Positions 12,607 through 23,535 of a stretch of DNA of 64,000 bases are shown in pieces (the stretch's first letter is position 1; the number at the start of each line of letters is the position of its first letter). The notes beneath the pieces were generated by a model that was given only the letters and a program-made list of their open reading frames with translations, was not told where the DNA came from and searched no databases. The stretch covers positions 6,916,560-6,980,559 of the forward strand of contig NC_056045.1 of assembly GCF_004379255.2 (NCBI RefSeq), in the 5' to 3' direction. The DNA comes from Salvia splendens (Eukaryota; Streptophyta; Magnoliopsida; Lamiales; Lamiaceae). A program made the translations under genes and the position numbers.

Positions 12607-14226
12607 GACTAAAGTCCCAAAATAGTCCTTAAAATATTACGTTTTTTTTATTTTGGTCTAAAACATTATCTTTTAAATTATTCGGTCCCTCACATTTGAA
12701 ATCGGATCACATTTGGTCCATTTGGACGGTTCCGTCAAATTTTTGACGGTTTTAATTACCGGGTCACAAATCCGTCACCAATCCGTCACTAATTGGGAGA
12801 AACTGTTCCGTCAATAATCCGTCACAAAATCCGTCACAAGCTGTTCGAGATAATTGATCAGCTTTTCTTTCAAAAATAATTTCAAAACAAAAACAAAATG
12901 TGGTTGAAATCTCTCATCCATGAGTATTGACAGCTTCCCATAGCAAGTTCCTGGCAGCCATGGAGAAATCGCAGGCCTCAACCGCGGCGGTTCTAAGCGT
13001 TCACAACATCCACTTGTTCGCCTCGACGAAGGTTAAGCTCCGGTAGGGCAAGTTGTGCTTCTTACAGAGCTTTTTAATGATGGGGGAAACTTTCCTCAAA
13101 TGGCACCTCGGCAGCCTGGGGAAGAGATGGTGCCCTAGCTGAAACTGCAGCCCGCCGAAGAACCAATCCATCCCAGAAGGGCAGTCGATGTCGATGGTCC
13201 CGACGGTTTGTTTCTCGAACCAGTTGTTCCCCTTGGGCGGGCCCACGTAGACGTCGGCGGCGAAGTGGTTGAGCGTGAATTGGATGTGCTGGATGGCGCA
13301 GACGCAGAAGCTGGCTAGCACGAAGAGCACGCGTTCGGTCCAATTGGGCAAGCAGGAGACGAGGAGAGGGAACCATGTCCAGAAAATCATGATTCCCAAT
13401 ATGTTTAGGGCTCGGTCGGGGACGCTGCGGTTGGAGAGGAGGAGGAGGAATGTCTGGAGATAGAGATTGACTCTGGCGACGCACATCACAGGGTAGTAGG
13501 TTAGGTGCTGGTAGCTGATGAAGAATCGGGCGATTGGATCGAATTCGAGCTTTCTGTTGTAGAATTTGGAGGTGAGGTTGGTGAAGAAGCGTGTGGAGAT
13601 GGCGAGCATCGGGAGGTGCTGGAGATCGGGGTCGTAATCGAGGTTGTTGCAGGCGATGTGGCGCGCGTTGTGCGTCCACTTCCACCACGCAATGCTGATG
13701 CCGGTGAGGCAGTTACCGGTGAGGATCGGCGCCAGTTTGTTGAATCTAGGGCTAATCATGATGTTGTAGCGGCCGGAGTCGTGCCCTAGGTAGGCGACCT
13801 GCGTCCAGATCAATCCGAGGAGGCCTCCGGAGAGAATGTGTGTGAGGAAACCGTCGCAGCAGAGGACGCCGTAGAAGCAGGGGACGAGGAGCACCGAGAT
13901 GAAGCAGAGGTTGTAGATCATGACGTGGCCTTTCTTCTCGAACATTCCAGATCTGGTGAACTGCGTCGCGAGGTTGCGATAGTCGCGAGAAAGCTGATCA
14001 ATTATCTCGAACAGCTTGTGACAAATTAGTGACGGATCAGTTTCTCCCAATTAGTGACGGATTTGTGGCCCAGTAATTAAAACCGTCAAAAATTTGACGG
14101 AACCGTCCAAAATGGACCAAATGTGATCCGATTTCAAATGTGAGGGACCGAATAATTTAAAAGATAATGTTTTTTACCAAAATAAAAAAAAAACAATATG
14201 TTAAGGACCATTTTGAGACTTTAGTC
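12607..14226. mobile_element. Mutator-like element (Pack-MULE) carrying a desaturase sequence, 1,620 bp
   Basis: The element begins GACTAAAGTCCCAAAATAG and ends with the inverted counterpart, ...CATTTTGAGACTTTAGTC. Long terminal inverted repeats run from 12607 to about 12867 on the left and about 13990 to 14226 on the right, with small indels in an ATCCGTCAC-rich part. An exact 9-bp duplication TATATTATA flanks it (12598-12606 and 14227-14235), the length expected for Mutator-type elements, although this sequence is AT-only. No mudrA-type transposase is present. The interior is a GC-rich, gene-derived segment, which is the definition of a Pack-MULE. Both TIRs extend into the first bases of the captured gene (GAGATAATTGATCAGC). 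Confidence 0.88.
12914..14050 (-). pseudogene. Captured sphingolipid delta-8 desaturase-like sequence lacking cytochrome b5
   Basis: The reading frame matches the desaturase half of plant sphingolipid delta-8 (long-chain-base) desaturases, ER enzymes that normally carry an N-terminal cytochrome b5 domain (about 450 aa in total). Visible blocks: SGMFEKKGHVMIYNLCF, NCLTGISIAWWKWTH, DYDPDLQHLPML, LPNWTERVLFVLASF, YVGPPKGNNWFEKQTVGT, HHLFPRLPRCHLRKVSP. The b5 domain and its HPGG heme motif are absent, cut off at the TIR. Histidine box 1 reads HDSGR (normally HDSGH) and box 2 HNARH (normally HNAHH); both are CAC to CGC changes. Box 3, QLGHH, keeps its histidines. The frame opens with a TTG inside the TIR (14048-14050); the first ATG is at 13945. 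A TGA at 13001-13003 is followed in frame by a normal family C-terminus (LLWEAVNTHG) to 12914. The source gene is expected to be intronless, consistent with genomic capture. Desaturase activity is very unlikely. Confidence 0.88.
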
Positions 14227-14235
14227 TATATTATA

Positions 14236-15033
14236 TAAAACACAATCTCATTGCCGAAAGTTGGGCACATAAGCTATCAAACGATGAAGACCGAATGAAA
14301 CACAACGGCAAAAGTGAAATAAAAATCGAATCTCTCTTTCGAATTTGAATTTAGAGTGACCACGCCCCACCACCAATTTTACTACTCATGGTCGCAATCT
14401 TGGAAAAATTCTTAATTCTCGCACACTCATCACAAGTTCTAAACAAAGCCATGACCCCACCCACCTCAGCTTCGAATCGCCTAAATCAAAGATCCAATTA
14501 TCCAAAAAAACATACACAAATTTCACCAAGATGCCAACAATGGAGCTCAAATATGGTCATTCCCTGCTAGTCATATATAACAACAACCAACAAAAGAAAA
14601 ACTCCCTTCTAACACACAAATGAAGTAAAAGAAATACTCCGATTAATATTCAATAAGGTAATTGAGCTTTTGAGTTTAAGAAATACCTATGCCCGTAAAA
14701 CCCAAGAAAAGTATGCAACTGAGCCTGAGCTTCACCATTCTTATACTATAATCTATTTCATCACACAAACATCAATAGCAGCATGCCAGATGAATTCCGC
14801 CCAAAACACAATTCCACACAGATGAAAAATCAATCCTAAATACAACTACAACGACTTCTAGATTCAACTTATTTTTACCCCAATTTATGTTCTGAACAAA
14901 ACCTAACTTCACTAACATCTAAATCACGCCGAAATTGATTATATGTGGAATTAAAATTGTGTAGTGTATCATAAACTAAGCATTATTCGAAATTGAGAAT
15001 TGGAGCTAAGAGAAAGAGGATTTAATTTTGGAG
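14236..15033. other. Intergenic, no gene seen
   Basis: AT-rich, A/C-biased sequence on the plus strand, probably including the 3' untranslated region of the HSP20-like gene that ends at 15034. No element ends recognised. Confidence 0.4.
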
Positions 15034-15504
15034 CTACTGTACAAGAACAAGCCTACCCCGATTCCCCAAATCCCCACCGTCCTCCGCCCCTTTAGGTACG
15101 GTCACCACCAGGTCGCCGTCCTCGTAGGCGGCGTACACGAGCTCCGGCCGCGTGGAAGACGGCAGGCGGAACCGCCACAGATCGAGCTCGAATTCGGTCC
15201 CTGAAAGGTCAACGACGCCGTTTCCCCTTATGACGATCTTCGTGACGCCGGGGTAGATCGCGACGGCGTCGGCCCTGACGTCACCGCTGATGTCGTCCGT
15301 GGCGGCGGTGAATCGGATCGACGCCGGCGTCTCGTCGACCGAGACGTCGGCGTCGGAGTGGAAGGGGAGCTCTAGGACTTTCGCGAAGATGTGCGGCAGC
15401 CGATGAAGCTTCTTCTGCCGGCAGGCGTTGGCCTGAGCGAGGAGCGAAGCGACGTCGTAGCGGAGCGTGATGTTGCGTTTCCTAGGCGACGGGTGAACCT
15501 TCAT
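15034..15504 (-). CDS. HSP20-like / alpha-crystallin-domain protein
   Basis: Single-exon gene of 156 aa. The upstream in-frame TTG (15549) was rejected in favour of the ATG at 15502-15504, which begins MKVHPSPRKRNITLRYDVAS. Recognisable segments are LPHIFAKVLELPFHSDADVS, the central PGVTKIVIRGNGVVDL, LDLWRFRLPSSTRPE and the C-terminal beta-strand DGDLVVTVPKG. The family, recalled from Arabidopsis HSP20-like chaperone superfamily members, is atypical: it lacks the classical I-x-I tail of cytosolic small heat-shock proteins, and its substrate is not known. Very GC-rich coding compared with its flanks. No frameshift seen. Function beyond a presumed chaperone fold cannot be stated. Confidence 0.75.
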   Translation of the reverse strand: MKVHPSPRKRNITLRYDVASLLAQANACRQKKLHRLPHIFAKVLELPFHSDADVSVDETPASIRFTAATDDISGDVRADAVAIYPGVTKIVIRGNGVVDLSGTEFELDLWRFRLPSSTRPELVYAAYEDGDLVVTVPKGAEDGGDLGNRGRLVLVQ

Positions 15505-15773
15505 TGGCGGCGAGAATCGTGGTATCAGATCAAAATAAACCGAATTCAATTGGGAAAATTAAATTAAATCTCAGATTAACAGAAAAGGGGGAAATTTTGA
15601 TGGGAGAAAGGCTCCCAGGAATTAACGGTGGCAGGTAATTGCAGGCAGAGATGAGGCAAAATCGTGCACCCACAAAATGGGCCCTTTAAAAAGGTTAAGG
15701 AATAATTAATCAATTTTATATAGATATATTGGGCATGCGAATTGTTGAAGTAAATCCAAGAAAAACAAATATA

Positions 15774-15974
15774 TTCCTTCGTCCCGTAATACCCAATACA
15801 AATTCTATTTAGTTATGACACGAGTTTTAAAATATAAAAAAGTGGGTTAACAAAATATGAGTCCTACTTATATATATTAGTGTTATAATAATAATAAAAT
15901 AAAAGTGAAATATGACTCTTATTGTGGGACAAAACAAAATGACAAACAAGACTTTTATTGTCGGACGGAAGGAG
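15774..15974. mobile_element. Stowaway-type MITE, diverged
   Basis: Left TTCCTTCGTCCCGTAATACC and right TTATTGTCGGACGGAAGGAG are imperfect inverted ends. TA precedes the left end; the right flank is CA, so the target duplication is decayed. Confidence 0.5.
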
Positions 15975-16048
15975 CACTATGTACATAATACATTCAGTGT
16001 GATATTGTAATTGCACTATGTAGCGAGAGACGGTGAGGAAGAAAAGGA

Positions 16049-16160
16049 GGGGCATCCACAACCCAACTCGATGTTGGCTCGGTCTCGTCTCATAGGCCAG
16101 CTAGCATTGGGCGGTGACGCCCACTCGCCGGCCCGTTAGTGGGAGTCCAATTCCGATCGT
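16049..16160. mobile_element. Possible Harbinger-end fragment
   Basis: GGGGCATCCACAACCCAACTCG resembles the GAGCATCCACAACGG end of the 46-kb Harbinger element and is followed by a GC-rich stretch. No matching right end or TTA duplication was found, so this is a weak call. Confidence 0.3.
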
Positions 16161-17390
16161 TAAGTTTATTTATTTTTAATTTAGAAAAAATCAAAAAAAT
16201 ATATAAATTAATACTCTCTCCATTCTTGAAATGTATGAACATTTGGTTCGGTACGAATTTAAATTAAATTTGTTGAAGAAATAAAATTAAATGACATAGT
16301 GGAACCCATGAATAGTTAAGAGATGAGATGATTCGAAGATGGAGGGTTGCAACTGTTGTCTTAAAAGATGATATAAAAAGTAGTACAAGACCCATGAATT
16401 GTATAAAAATGAGATGAATTGGAGATACGATTGGGATGCTCTTATTAGTCACACATGAACTCTCAATCAAGTTATTATTTCTTTTTTTTTCTACATTAAA
16501 CCACAACTCTTACAAAAAAAACACCGTTCATGTTTTTCACATAAATTTGCAATATTTATTATTTTACTTTAAAATGCAATTACATGACTATATAAAAATA
16601 AATTATTTCATAAATAATAAAATAAAATTACAATTCCTAAAAGTTTATATATTGCAAATCTTATAAATCAAATTAAATTTCCAAATAATAAGGGGTCGTT
16701 AGAAACGTTGATGTAGCACCTCACCAACACTATCGTCTCTTCAAAGATATACTTTCACAGTCCCACCTCGCTGGTCGTCTTCGTGCCCTTCCCCTTTCAT
16801 TGATCTCGTAGTCATCAATGCTCTCCCCCTCCAGCTTGAAACGATTGTTGTTCAACCTATAATTGAATAAGGGACGACAATGTATGGGGTGTAAGTCTCT
16901 TTAGAATGTGAAAAGTACGGAGTATATGGATTGAAAGTGATATAAAGCGAAGAAATAATAAAGTGAAATTGAGGTTAATTTATAGAATTTTTGGATTAAA
17001 TAAAAAAAATTCCCCCTCCTCGTCTTCCTCCTCCACAACGGATGTCGTGAGCAGCCGTGCCTCTCTCGGTGCACGTTGTGATGCCCTTCTTGTCACCCAC
17101 CCTGTGCAATGGAGAGGACTCAAAATATACTAGGCTGATCCGATTGGCATTCCTCGCTTGATATACGGAGGGTAAAATCGTCATAAATATTTTCCTTTAC
17201 AGTTGAGCGTCAGTTTACGCCACGTCTCACGAGTAATAATCAAAGATACACAGGATCCATTTAGGTTAAATAGGTGAATTTGGGTGGTCACGCCGTTCCT
17301 ACGGCCACATTTAAATTCAATTGTGAGTAGTTTGAGATCCGAAGGTTTTTTTTTTCTCACATAAAAATATTCACAGCACAAAAGTTTCTC
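16161..17390. other. Intergenic region upstream of the PNRC-motif gene
   Basis: AT-rich to 16690, then mixed sequence. No protein-coding gene recognised. A pyrimidine-rich GCTCT microsatellite at about 17397-17417 lies just inside the probable leader of the next gene. Confidence 0.4.
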
Positions 17391-17902
17391 ACTGACTGCT
17401 CTGCTCTGCTCTGCTCTCTGTACTGAACTTCCAATGGCCCTCTCTCCCTAGAAGAGAGCAATACCAGACTCATTTGGATTATTAGATACACACGGTTAAT
17501 TTCGGATACGAAATTTGATTCGAAGATTGCGCCTCGAAATTCAGGTTAGTTTCAATTGTGTACCTGTTTTCCCCCTAGATTTCATTTTTTTTGTAAAAAT
17601 TAGTGATTGTTCTTTTTTGTGATGTTATTCTGTGTGGTGTTCGCAGATCTGAAGAGTGAGGTTACAGTTGTAGTGAATAAGCACATATATAGATATATGT
17701 TTCATGCTTTGGATGGTTTGGATAAAATAGAGGTTGATTTACTGAGGTTTTGGTGGTTATGGCGGAAATCTAAATCTGCTGATTCTACAAGTTTCACAGG
17801 CTTAGAATTGTAAAACTCGTTGATTTGATAGATCTCTTGTTTTAGTTTGTTAGCTAGGATTAGCGCAGAAGAAGGTGGTTTTAGTGTGAAAATTTGCGAG
17901 AA

Positions 17903-18514
17903 ATGGAAACATTAGTTGTTGTTGCTCATCACAGAAATCATCAGTACCATGGCAGAAGCCGTGGCCATGGTTCAATTTCAACAAGGTTTGGGTCAAGTTC
18001 ACCACCTACGGGTGGTTTTCGAGGAATTAATTGTAGGACATTTCATTCTGGAGAAGGATTGCTCTCACCTCCACCGAGTAAAACAAAATCCCCTGTTACT
18101 AAAAAGGCCTTTTGCCCTTCCTTGTCGCCTAAAACTCCTTCCCCATCTGTTTGTGAAAACCCGAAAATGCTGAAAAGAATTGCTAAAAGCGGTTCTATTC
18201 CAATACCTATGGATATCAATTATGAGAGCAGGGATGAGGGGTTTCAATTTTCCGAGCTCTGGGCTGGACCTGCTTATTCGAATTCGCCACCCCCAAGTTG
18301 TTTGCCAGTGCCTAAGTTCACACTGAAGCCTAAACGAACTATTTCCCTTGACTTGCCGACTGTGACATCAGAAATTGATTTGCCTCCTCTCTCTCATTCT
18401 GCACCTGCGTCCCCTAGGGAGCGCAGTCCTTCTCCGAGTGATTTGTTTGGCATTGCTGATTCTGCGACGAAGACCCTGCGCCGCATGCTTAATCTTGATA
18501 TTGATGATGAATGA
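17903..18514 (+). CDS. PNRC-motif (proline-rich nuclear receptor coactivator-like) protein
   Basis: Single coding exon, 203 aa. The in-frame TTG at 17894 is not a start; the ATG at 17903 gives METLVVVAHHRNHQYHG. A 5' UTR intron is visible at 17545-17646 (TTCAG|GTTAGT ... TTCGCAG|ATC). The protein is Ser/Pro-rich and probably disordered. Its strongest block is FSELWAGPAYSNSPPPSCLP followed by VPKFTLKPKRTISLDLP, which I recognise as the plant PNRC motif. In animals and yeast, related short SPPPS-x-LP-type motifs bind the EVH1 domain of the decapping factor DCP1; a link to mRNA decapping here is inference only. The C-terminus (PSDLFGIADSATKTLRRMLN) looks like an amphipathic helix. Intact frame. 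Confidence 0.72.
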   Translation: METLVVVAHHRNHQYHGRSRGHGSISTRFGSSSPPTGGFRGINCRTFHSGEGLLSPPPSKTKSPVTKKAFCPSLSPKTPSPSVCENPKMLKRIAKSGSIPIPMDINYESRDEGFQFSELWAGPAYSNSPPPSCLPVPKFTLKPKRTISLDLPTVTSEIDLPPLSHSAPASPRERSPSPSDLFGIADSATKTLRRMLNLDIDDE

Positions 18515-18686
18515 AGTGTTGGTGGTGGTGGGTGTAAATAAGGAAAATAGCTTGCTGTGTAGCTCAGTAGTGGTAGATTTGAAGTCTAATAAAAAAAGAT
18601 CACGTGTGCATTGGATGGCATGATAAAGCGTTGGTGTGTGGTAGTGCTGGAACTGCATTTCATTGATCAGTGATCTCCATATCTCT

Positions 18687-18872
18687 GGGACTGGTATTTC
18701 TTGTTTGGCTGGGGATATTTGGTTTGGTTGCTCGGACATGGATCTCACATATGAAGTTGTGAAATGGAAAACATGGGGTGGGACTTGTATTTCTTGTTTG
18801 GCTGGGGATATTTGGTTTGGTTGCTCGGACATGGATCTCACATATGGAAGTTGTGAAATGGAAAACATGGGT
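18687..18872. repeat. Tandem duplication of about 93 bp in the PNRC gene 3' UTR
   Basis: The unit beginning GGACTGGTATTTCTTGTTTG and ending GAAATGGAAAACATGGG occurs twice in a row with one or two small differences, 170-360 bp after the stop codon. Confidence 0.85.
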
Positions 18873-20473
18873 TGATGAAGGAATAGTTGAGTACTTATGG
18901 TTCGAAGTTCTTAAATTGCTGAATTATTGTCGATCAAATTTTCAGCTAGGGAAAAACTAGATGCTACCCAAATGGGCAATTTCAGCTTTCGATTAATTTC
19001 TCCTCGCCTTTCCCCCCCATAGTCAGAATATTTTATAAATAATGTACATATACTGCATAACCTAACTTGTTTAGTGTCAATAGTTTACCTGTTTCTTTTC
19101 TCTATGTTTCCTTCCCAATCGTCTGTTTAGACCCCTTGCGCTTTCCTGCTCAGATACTCTTGTATTCCCGTACATTGGCTGTCTGAGTTGGTTCAGCTTC
19201 TTTTTTATCCTTCTTCCATTTTCTTCTACTCTGGTTAGAGATGTTACTGACTTCTGATCTAGGTTTTCCCTTCGCCAATTTCTTGGTTTTAAAAAAAGAA
19301 AAGCGGGAATGGGAATAGGACAGTCCATCTTTTCTCTCGTAGTACTTCAGTCCAATAGTAGTTGAGTTTGTTCTTGCAAGCTTCGCCTTTCTCTTCGGTA
19401 TAACTTTTTTTCCCTCTTTTATTGCCTAGGGATGATCCTTTCTGAGCAGGTCTTACCTTTACCCCTTTCCTTGCTGGTCTTTAGTTCCATCGACATTGGA
19501 GATTGTTGATTATATGAAGTTGTTCCCAGGTAATTATATTTTGTAATTTTTGTCTATGAATATTTATTTCACTTGTAGATGCTAATGTAATGCTCATTCC
19601 TTCGCTTTGCCAGTCAGTGCTTGTAGCTGATGGAACATTAATGCTTGTAGAGGCCATTCCAGTATAGCGTATCACTGATCTTTGTAGGTTGTGTTCTTTG
19701 TTTTATGATGTGTGGTAGTCTGTCTTATTGTGAAGTATGAACATCCTAGTGTCATATCTGAGTCTTATGTTTCTTATAGTTGTGATCTCTTGCCTATGTT
19801 TTGTTGAGATGTTGTTTGGATTGTGTAGTTTTCTTATTGCCAAGCAAGTTATCCTTCCATTCTTGATTTCAAGTTATCGTTTAGTTTATTTGTGCTGTTT
19901 TTCTAGTATATCATGGTTTTATCATTGAATGTAGCTTTTGATGTCGGTCAAATAAATGTTCGCTTATAATGATGGAAATTATTATAGGGATATTTGATGG
20001 TTGGTTACATTTTGAGAGCTTGCATGTTATATGATTCTTCAATCTAATTCATCAGTCAAAGTGATTGTCTTAACTGGATATCATTCCAAGCAAGTTAAAC
20101 ATATTTGAAGGTGCATGTGGAGTCAACTTACTAGTTGTATTTTGCTTGATTGAGCATTCTAAAATTTAAAGATTCAAGAAGCGCAAATTCTTTGATTATA
20201 CTATTATTCTCTTTGTTCTCATAAAAATGAAACTTGAACATAACGAAGTTGTGAATATTCCTTACCAAATCACAATTGACAAGAATCAGTGGTTTGTTGA
20301 GAAAGGAAATAGAAGTAGCTAGTTTTTCAAAGTGCCCAAAATCATTTATCATCAAACATGTAACAGGTTGCAAGCAATGATTTCTACCTCATTTTACCTT
20401 GTATGTATGCAAAGATAGGGGGGGGATTCACATTGCAAAACATAAAATATCATCACACCCTTAGCCAAAATAC
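18873..20473. other. Transcribed tail or intergenic; no gene seen
   Basis: AT-rich, T-biased sequence without convincing exons. 19931-20065 (GCTTATAATGATGGAAATTA and flanks) is a diverged copy of 24173-24310, so part of this is dispersed repeat. Confidence 0.4.
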
Positions 20474-20476
20474 TTA

Positions 20477-22382
20477 GGTCACCTGCAACGCGTCACGTGG
20501 GTGGCCCGTGTTTCGTTCCGCAATGACAGAACCGGGGCGGGAGGCGTTGCAGCGTCTCGTCCCCGTCACCAGCCCGTCCTGCCGCGACGAAACGCGGGAC
20601 GGCTCGCTATGCGCCGAGGCGACGTGGCGCGCTCCTAGGCCATGCGTGACGCTCACTCGTCGTCTTGCGAGTGGGCATCGTCACGCTGATGCAATAATTC
20701 TTTTTTTTAAATCAGATTAAATAAAAAAAATAAAAAAATAAAAAATGTTAAATGGTAATATTATCTTTAATAGAGTCGTTTTTCTTTTTTATATATATAT
20801 TTTTTATTTTTTTACTCTATAAATACTCATATTTCATTCTCATTTCACACACAACTACACATCCATTTTCTCTCCAATTTTCATCTCCATTTTCTCTCCA
20901 ATTTTCATCTAACATCTCATCACAAAATGTCTGGCGACGGAAACTCCGGCGGTGGCGGCTCCGGCGCGTGGGATCTCAACGCGTTTGGCGACTGGGGGAG
21001 CATGTACAACACATTGGGTAGTTCCGGTTCGTCGACGCCGGGCTCGACGCCAGGCACCAGGGTTCGGGCACGCCGGGGGTACCAACCACCCAATTTTAAT
21101 GTTGATGCATACGCCCGTCCCTCCGCCCCGCGGTATTCGCAGGGATTATCCGGTTCAACCCACTCCGGAAGAAGGCCGAGGCGGGGGAGGCTCCAGGGCG
21201 GAGGCGAAGGCGGAGGAGGATCTAGGTCGGCATCCGTACGGCCCCAAAGAAACGCTGGCGGTGTACAACGCCTGGATCAACGTCTCGTACGATCCCATCG
21301 TCGGGAATCAACAACCCCAGAAGTGCTTCTGGGAAAAGGTCACCGAGGCCTACCACGAGATTAAGCCGAAAAAGACCCGCCGCCGCACATATAAGATGTT
21401 CCGCGCTCACTTTGACCGAGTCGACAGAGAGGTCAAACGATTCTGCGGCATCTACAAGAATGAAGCGGCTCAGTACCAAAGCGGAGCCACGAAAGCCGAC
21501 ATTTTGAGGCCGGCTTTGCGGGTCTACTACGAAGACACCGGCAAATAATTCAAATATGCCGATATTTGGGAGGTCGTCAGGGAAGAGGAAAGGTGGGCCG
21601 ACGGTGTGCGGTCCAGCTCGGGCTCGACCTCGAAGCGCACGAAGCACACGGCCAGTGGCCAATACTCGTCCGGTGAGGGCGGTTGGGGCATCGGGCCACA
21701 AGAGTTTGCCTCGCAGGAGGAGTTGACCCCGGCAAAGGATGCCGGGGGGTCCTCCCGTGGGCGCCGTCGGCCGCAAGGGAGAAATGCGGCGAAGGCGACT
21801 AGAGGGAGGAGGGGCCGAGCCGAATCAAGCCAGGCAGGCTCGGGCTCGTGGGGACCCTCGAACTCCCTTATGTCCATGTACTTGACCGCCACAATGGCGG
21901 ACACTTCCCGCTTTACGCCCACTCAATACTAAACCTGGCTTAACGGAGTCCTGTTTATGGCGGCACAACTTGGTATCCCGCCTCCAAGTGGCCTCAGGGC
22001 ACCTCCACCGCCTTCGGGGGATGATTCGCCGGCGGAGTAGTTATTTTTATTTTCTATAAAATTGTATTTTAAATTATGTCATTTTTATTTTTTTAGGATT
22101 TTAATTATGTCTTTTTTTATTTTTTTGAATGTTAAGTTGTATTTTTATTTTATGTTGTAATGTTATTTTATTTTTAATGAAGTGTGTTTTTTATTAATTG
22201 AATTTGGTGGAAAAAAATAAAAAAATGAAATTGAATGAATAGTAATTTAAGGGACGGTTAAGGGACGGAGGGTTGCAGGTTCCGTTCCTTAGTTAAGGGA
22301 TGGAGTAAAAAAGTACAGTGTGGTCCGTAAATAGTGTTTTAAGGGACAGTTAAGAGACGGTATAGTATAGTGACAGATGACC
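20477..22382 (+). mobile_element. PIF/Harbinger (Pong-like) element carrying ORF1 only, 1,906 bp
   Basis: TTA target duplications at 20474-20476 and 22383-22385. The ends GGTCACCTGCAAC and, inverted, GGTCATCTGTCAC match. The interior has a short AT-rich leader with TATAAATA near 20817, then a single ORF1-type gene. No DDE transposase ORF follows before the right end. The same family contributes the fragment at 1-83. Confidence 0.85.
20927..22040 (+). pseudogene. Harbinger ORF1 (Myb/SANT-like DNA-binding protein), broken
   Basis: The ORF1 partner of Pong-like transposases binds element ends and helps load the transposase. It starts MSGDGNSGGGGSGAWDLNAF. A frameshift near 21140 moves the reading frame, after which the Myb-like core reads TLAVYNAWINVSYDPIVG, CFWEKVTEAYHEIKP and VDREVKRFCGIYKNEAAQYQ. 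In-frame TAA codons at 21546-21548 and 21930-21932 interrupt the C-terminal half, which continues readably to SGDDSPAE and the TAG at 22038. The basic Gly/Arg/Ser-rich linker and the final MAAQLGIPPPSG block match the family. Not functional as it stands. Confidence 0.82.
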
Positions 22383-22385
22383 TTA

Positions 22386-23092
22386 AAGTTCCCCTAGAAA
22401 CCACGAAAAACAACTCTGATAAATATATAGTATTTCACAAATGACTGAATATCGATTCTTTTTTCAAAGTAGCTTTAGGGAATAATGATAATATCAATGA
22501 ATTGATGGAGTATTATTTTGAGAGGAAGAATGTTGGGGAATTCAAGAAAGATGAATTCTTGTTTGTGCTCTAGATCTATTCCTTAGCATTTCACTCAAAT
22601 CAAATGCTCCATCTGCCTGAAAAAGTATCAGCTCACTTGAACAGCTTGCAGGGGAAAAAAGACTACAACTTTTCCAAACCTCAAAAGAAATGAAAAAGAA
22701 CGAAATACCAATGGCTTGAAAAGCTATAACGTATGAGAAATTAAATAGAGATGGGTAGGGAAAATTGTCATTTAAAATTGATGCTAATTAAAATTTTGGC
22801 TAATTTGTTGATAAATTTAGCATTATTCTATAGTATAATGGTCGATATTAGATAATTATTACATACTTGGTGAAAGCATAATGACGAAAAGTGAAAATCA
22901 TAATAAATTTAATCAAAATTTGAATTATCTAAGACAATTTATTACTAATTAAAATTTTATTTTGAAATTTTATTTATATTATAATTTTTAAAAAAAAGCA
23001 ATTAAAAAAACTACATAATTTTTTTAAAAAAGCAAGTAAAACTACTACATAACTTTTATTAAAAGCAAATAAAAAAAAAAGAAAGATATCAG
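22386..23092. repeat. Intergenic; contains a diverged copy of 25490-25665
   Basis: 22757-22945 (for example GATAAATTTAGCA and TATAGTATAATGGTCGATATTA) repeats 25490-25665 in the same orientation with scattered changes. No gene is seen. Confidence 0.7.
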
Positions 23093-23535
23093 TCAGCCTC
23101 CACACGATGCTCCTCCTCCACAATCTCCTCCGGTGTAACCTCCTCCTCCAGTATCGTCACCCTCAGTCTCAGGTGCAGGTGCGTCAGTCTCAGGTGCAGG
23201 TTCCTATTAAAAGATAAGTTTAAGTTAAATTTTTAAAAATTAGATATATTAAATAAATTTAAATATTACTTTTATTTAATGAACTAAATAATTAAATACC
23301 TCTTCTTGCTCTCCTCCGTCATCTGGTAGCTCAACCTCAACCTCGACCCTGACTTCAGGGAACTCAAGCGGTTGTTCGTCCTCAGGAAACTCCTCTTTCT
23401 GAAAGAAAAGTTTTCATTAAGAGCTTTAAAATTTAAAAATTTAGAACAAGACTTATTAATAATAAACAAAAACCTTTTTTTTTCTTTTTTCTTGCCAAAG
23501 CAACCTCCAACTTGATATTTCTTACTGCTAGACAT
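23093..23535 (-). CDS. Small acidic / Gly-Cys-rich protein of unknown function
   Basis: Not recognised. Three exons fit splice signals on the minus strand: 23535-23474, 23398-23300 and 23203-23093. Exon 1 starts MSSSKKYQVGGCFGKKKEKK. Exon 2 is acidic (EEFPEDEQPLEFPEVRVEVE). Exon 3 reads EPAPETDAPAPETEGDD and ends GGGGYTGGDCGGGASCGG then TGA. The total is about 90 aa. Exons 2 and 3 join in phase 0, but exon 1 ends in phase 2 because its A-run has nine A's; ten would restore the frame. This may be a real homopolymer frameshift or a sequencing error. The KK-rich start and the Gly/Cys tail suggest a small structured peptide, but no function is proposed. Confidence 0.45.

Noticed and set aside
13074..13688. 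204-codon and other frames overlapping the desaturase on the same and opposite strands
   Set aside because: Shadow frames of the GC-rich desaturase-like sequence with Arg/Pro/His-biased composition and no homology.
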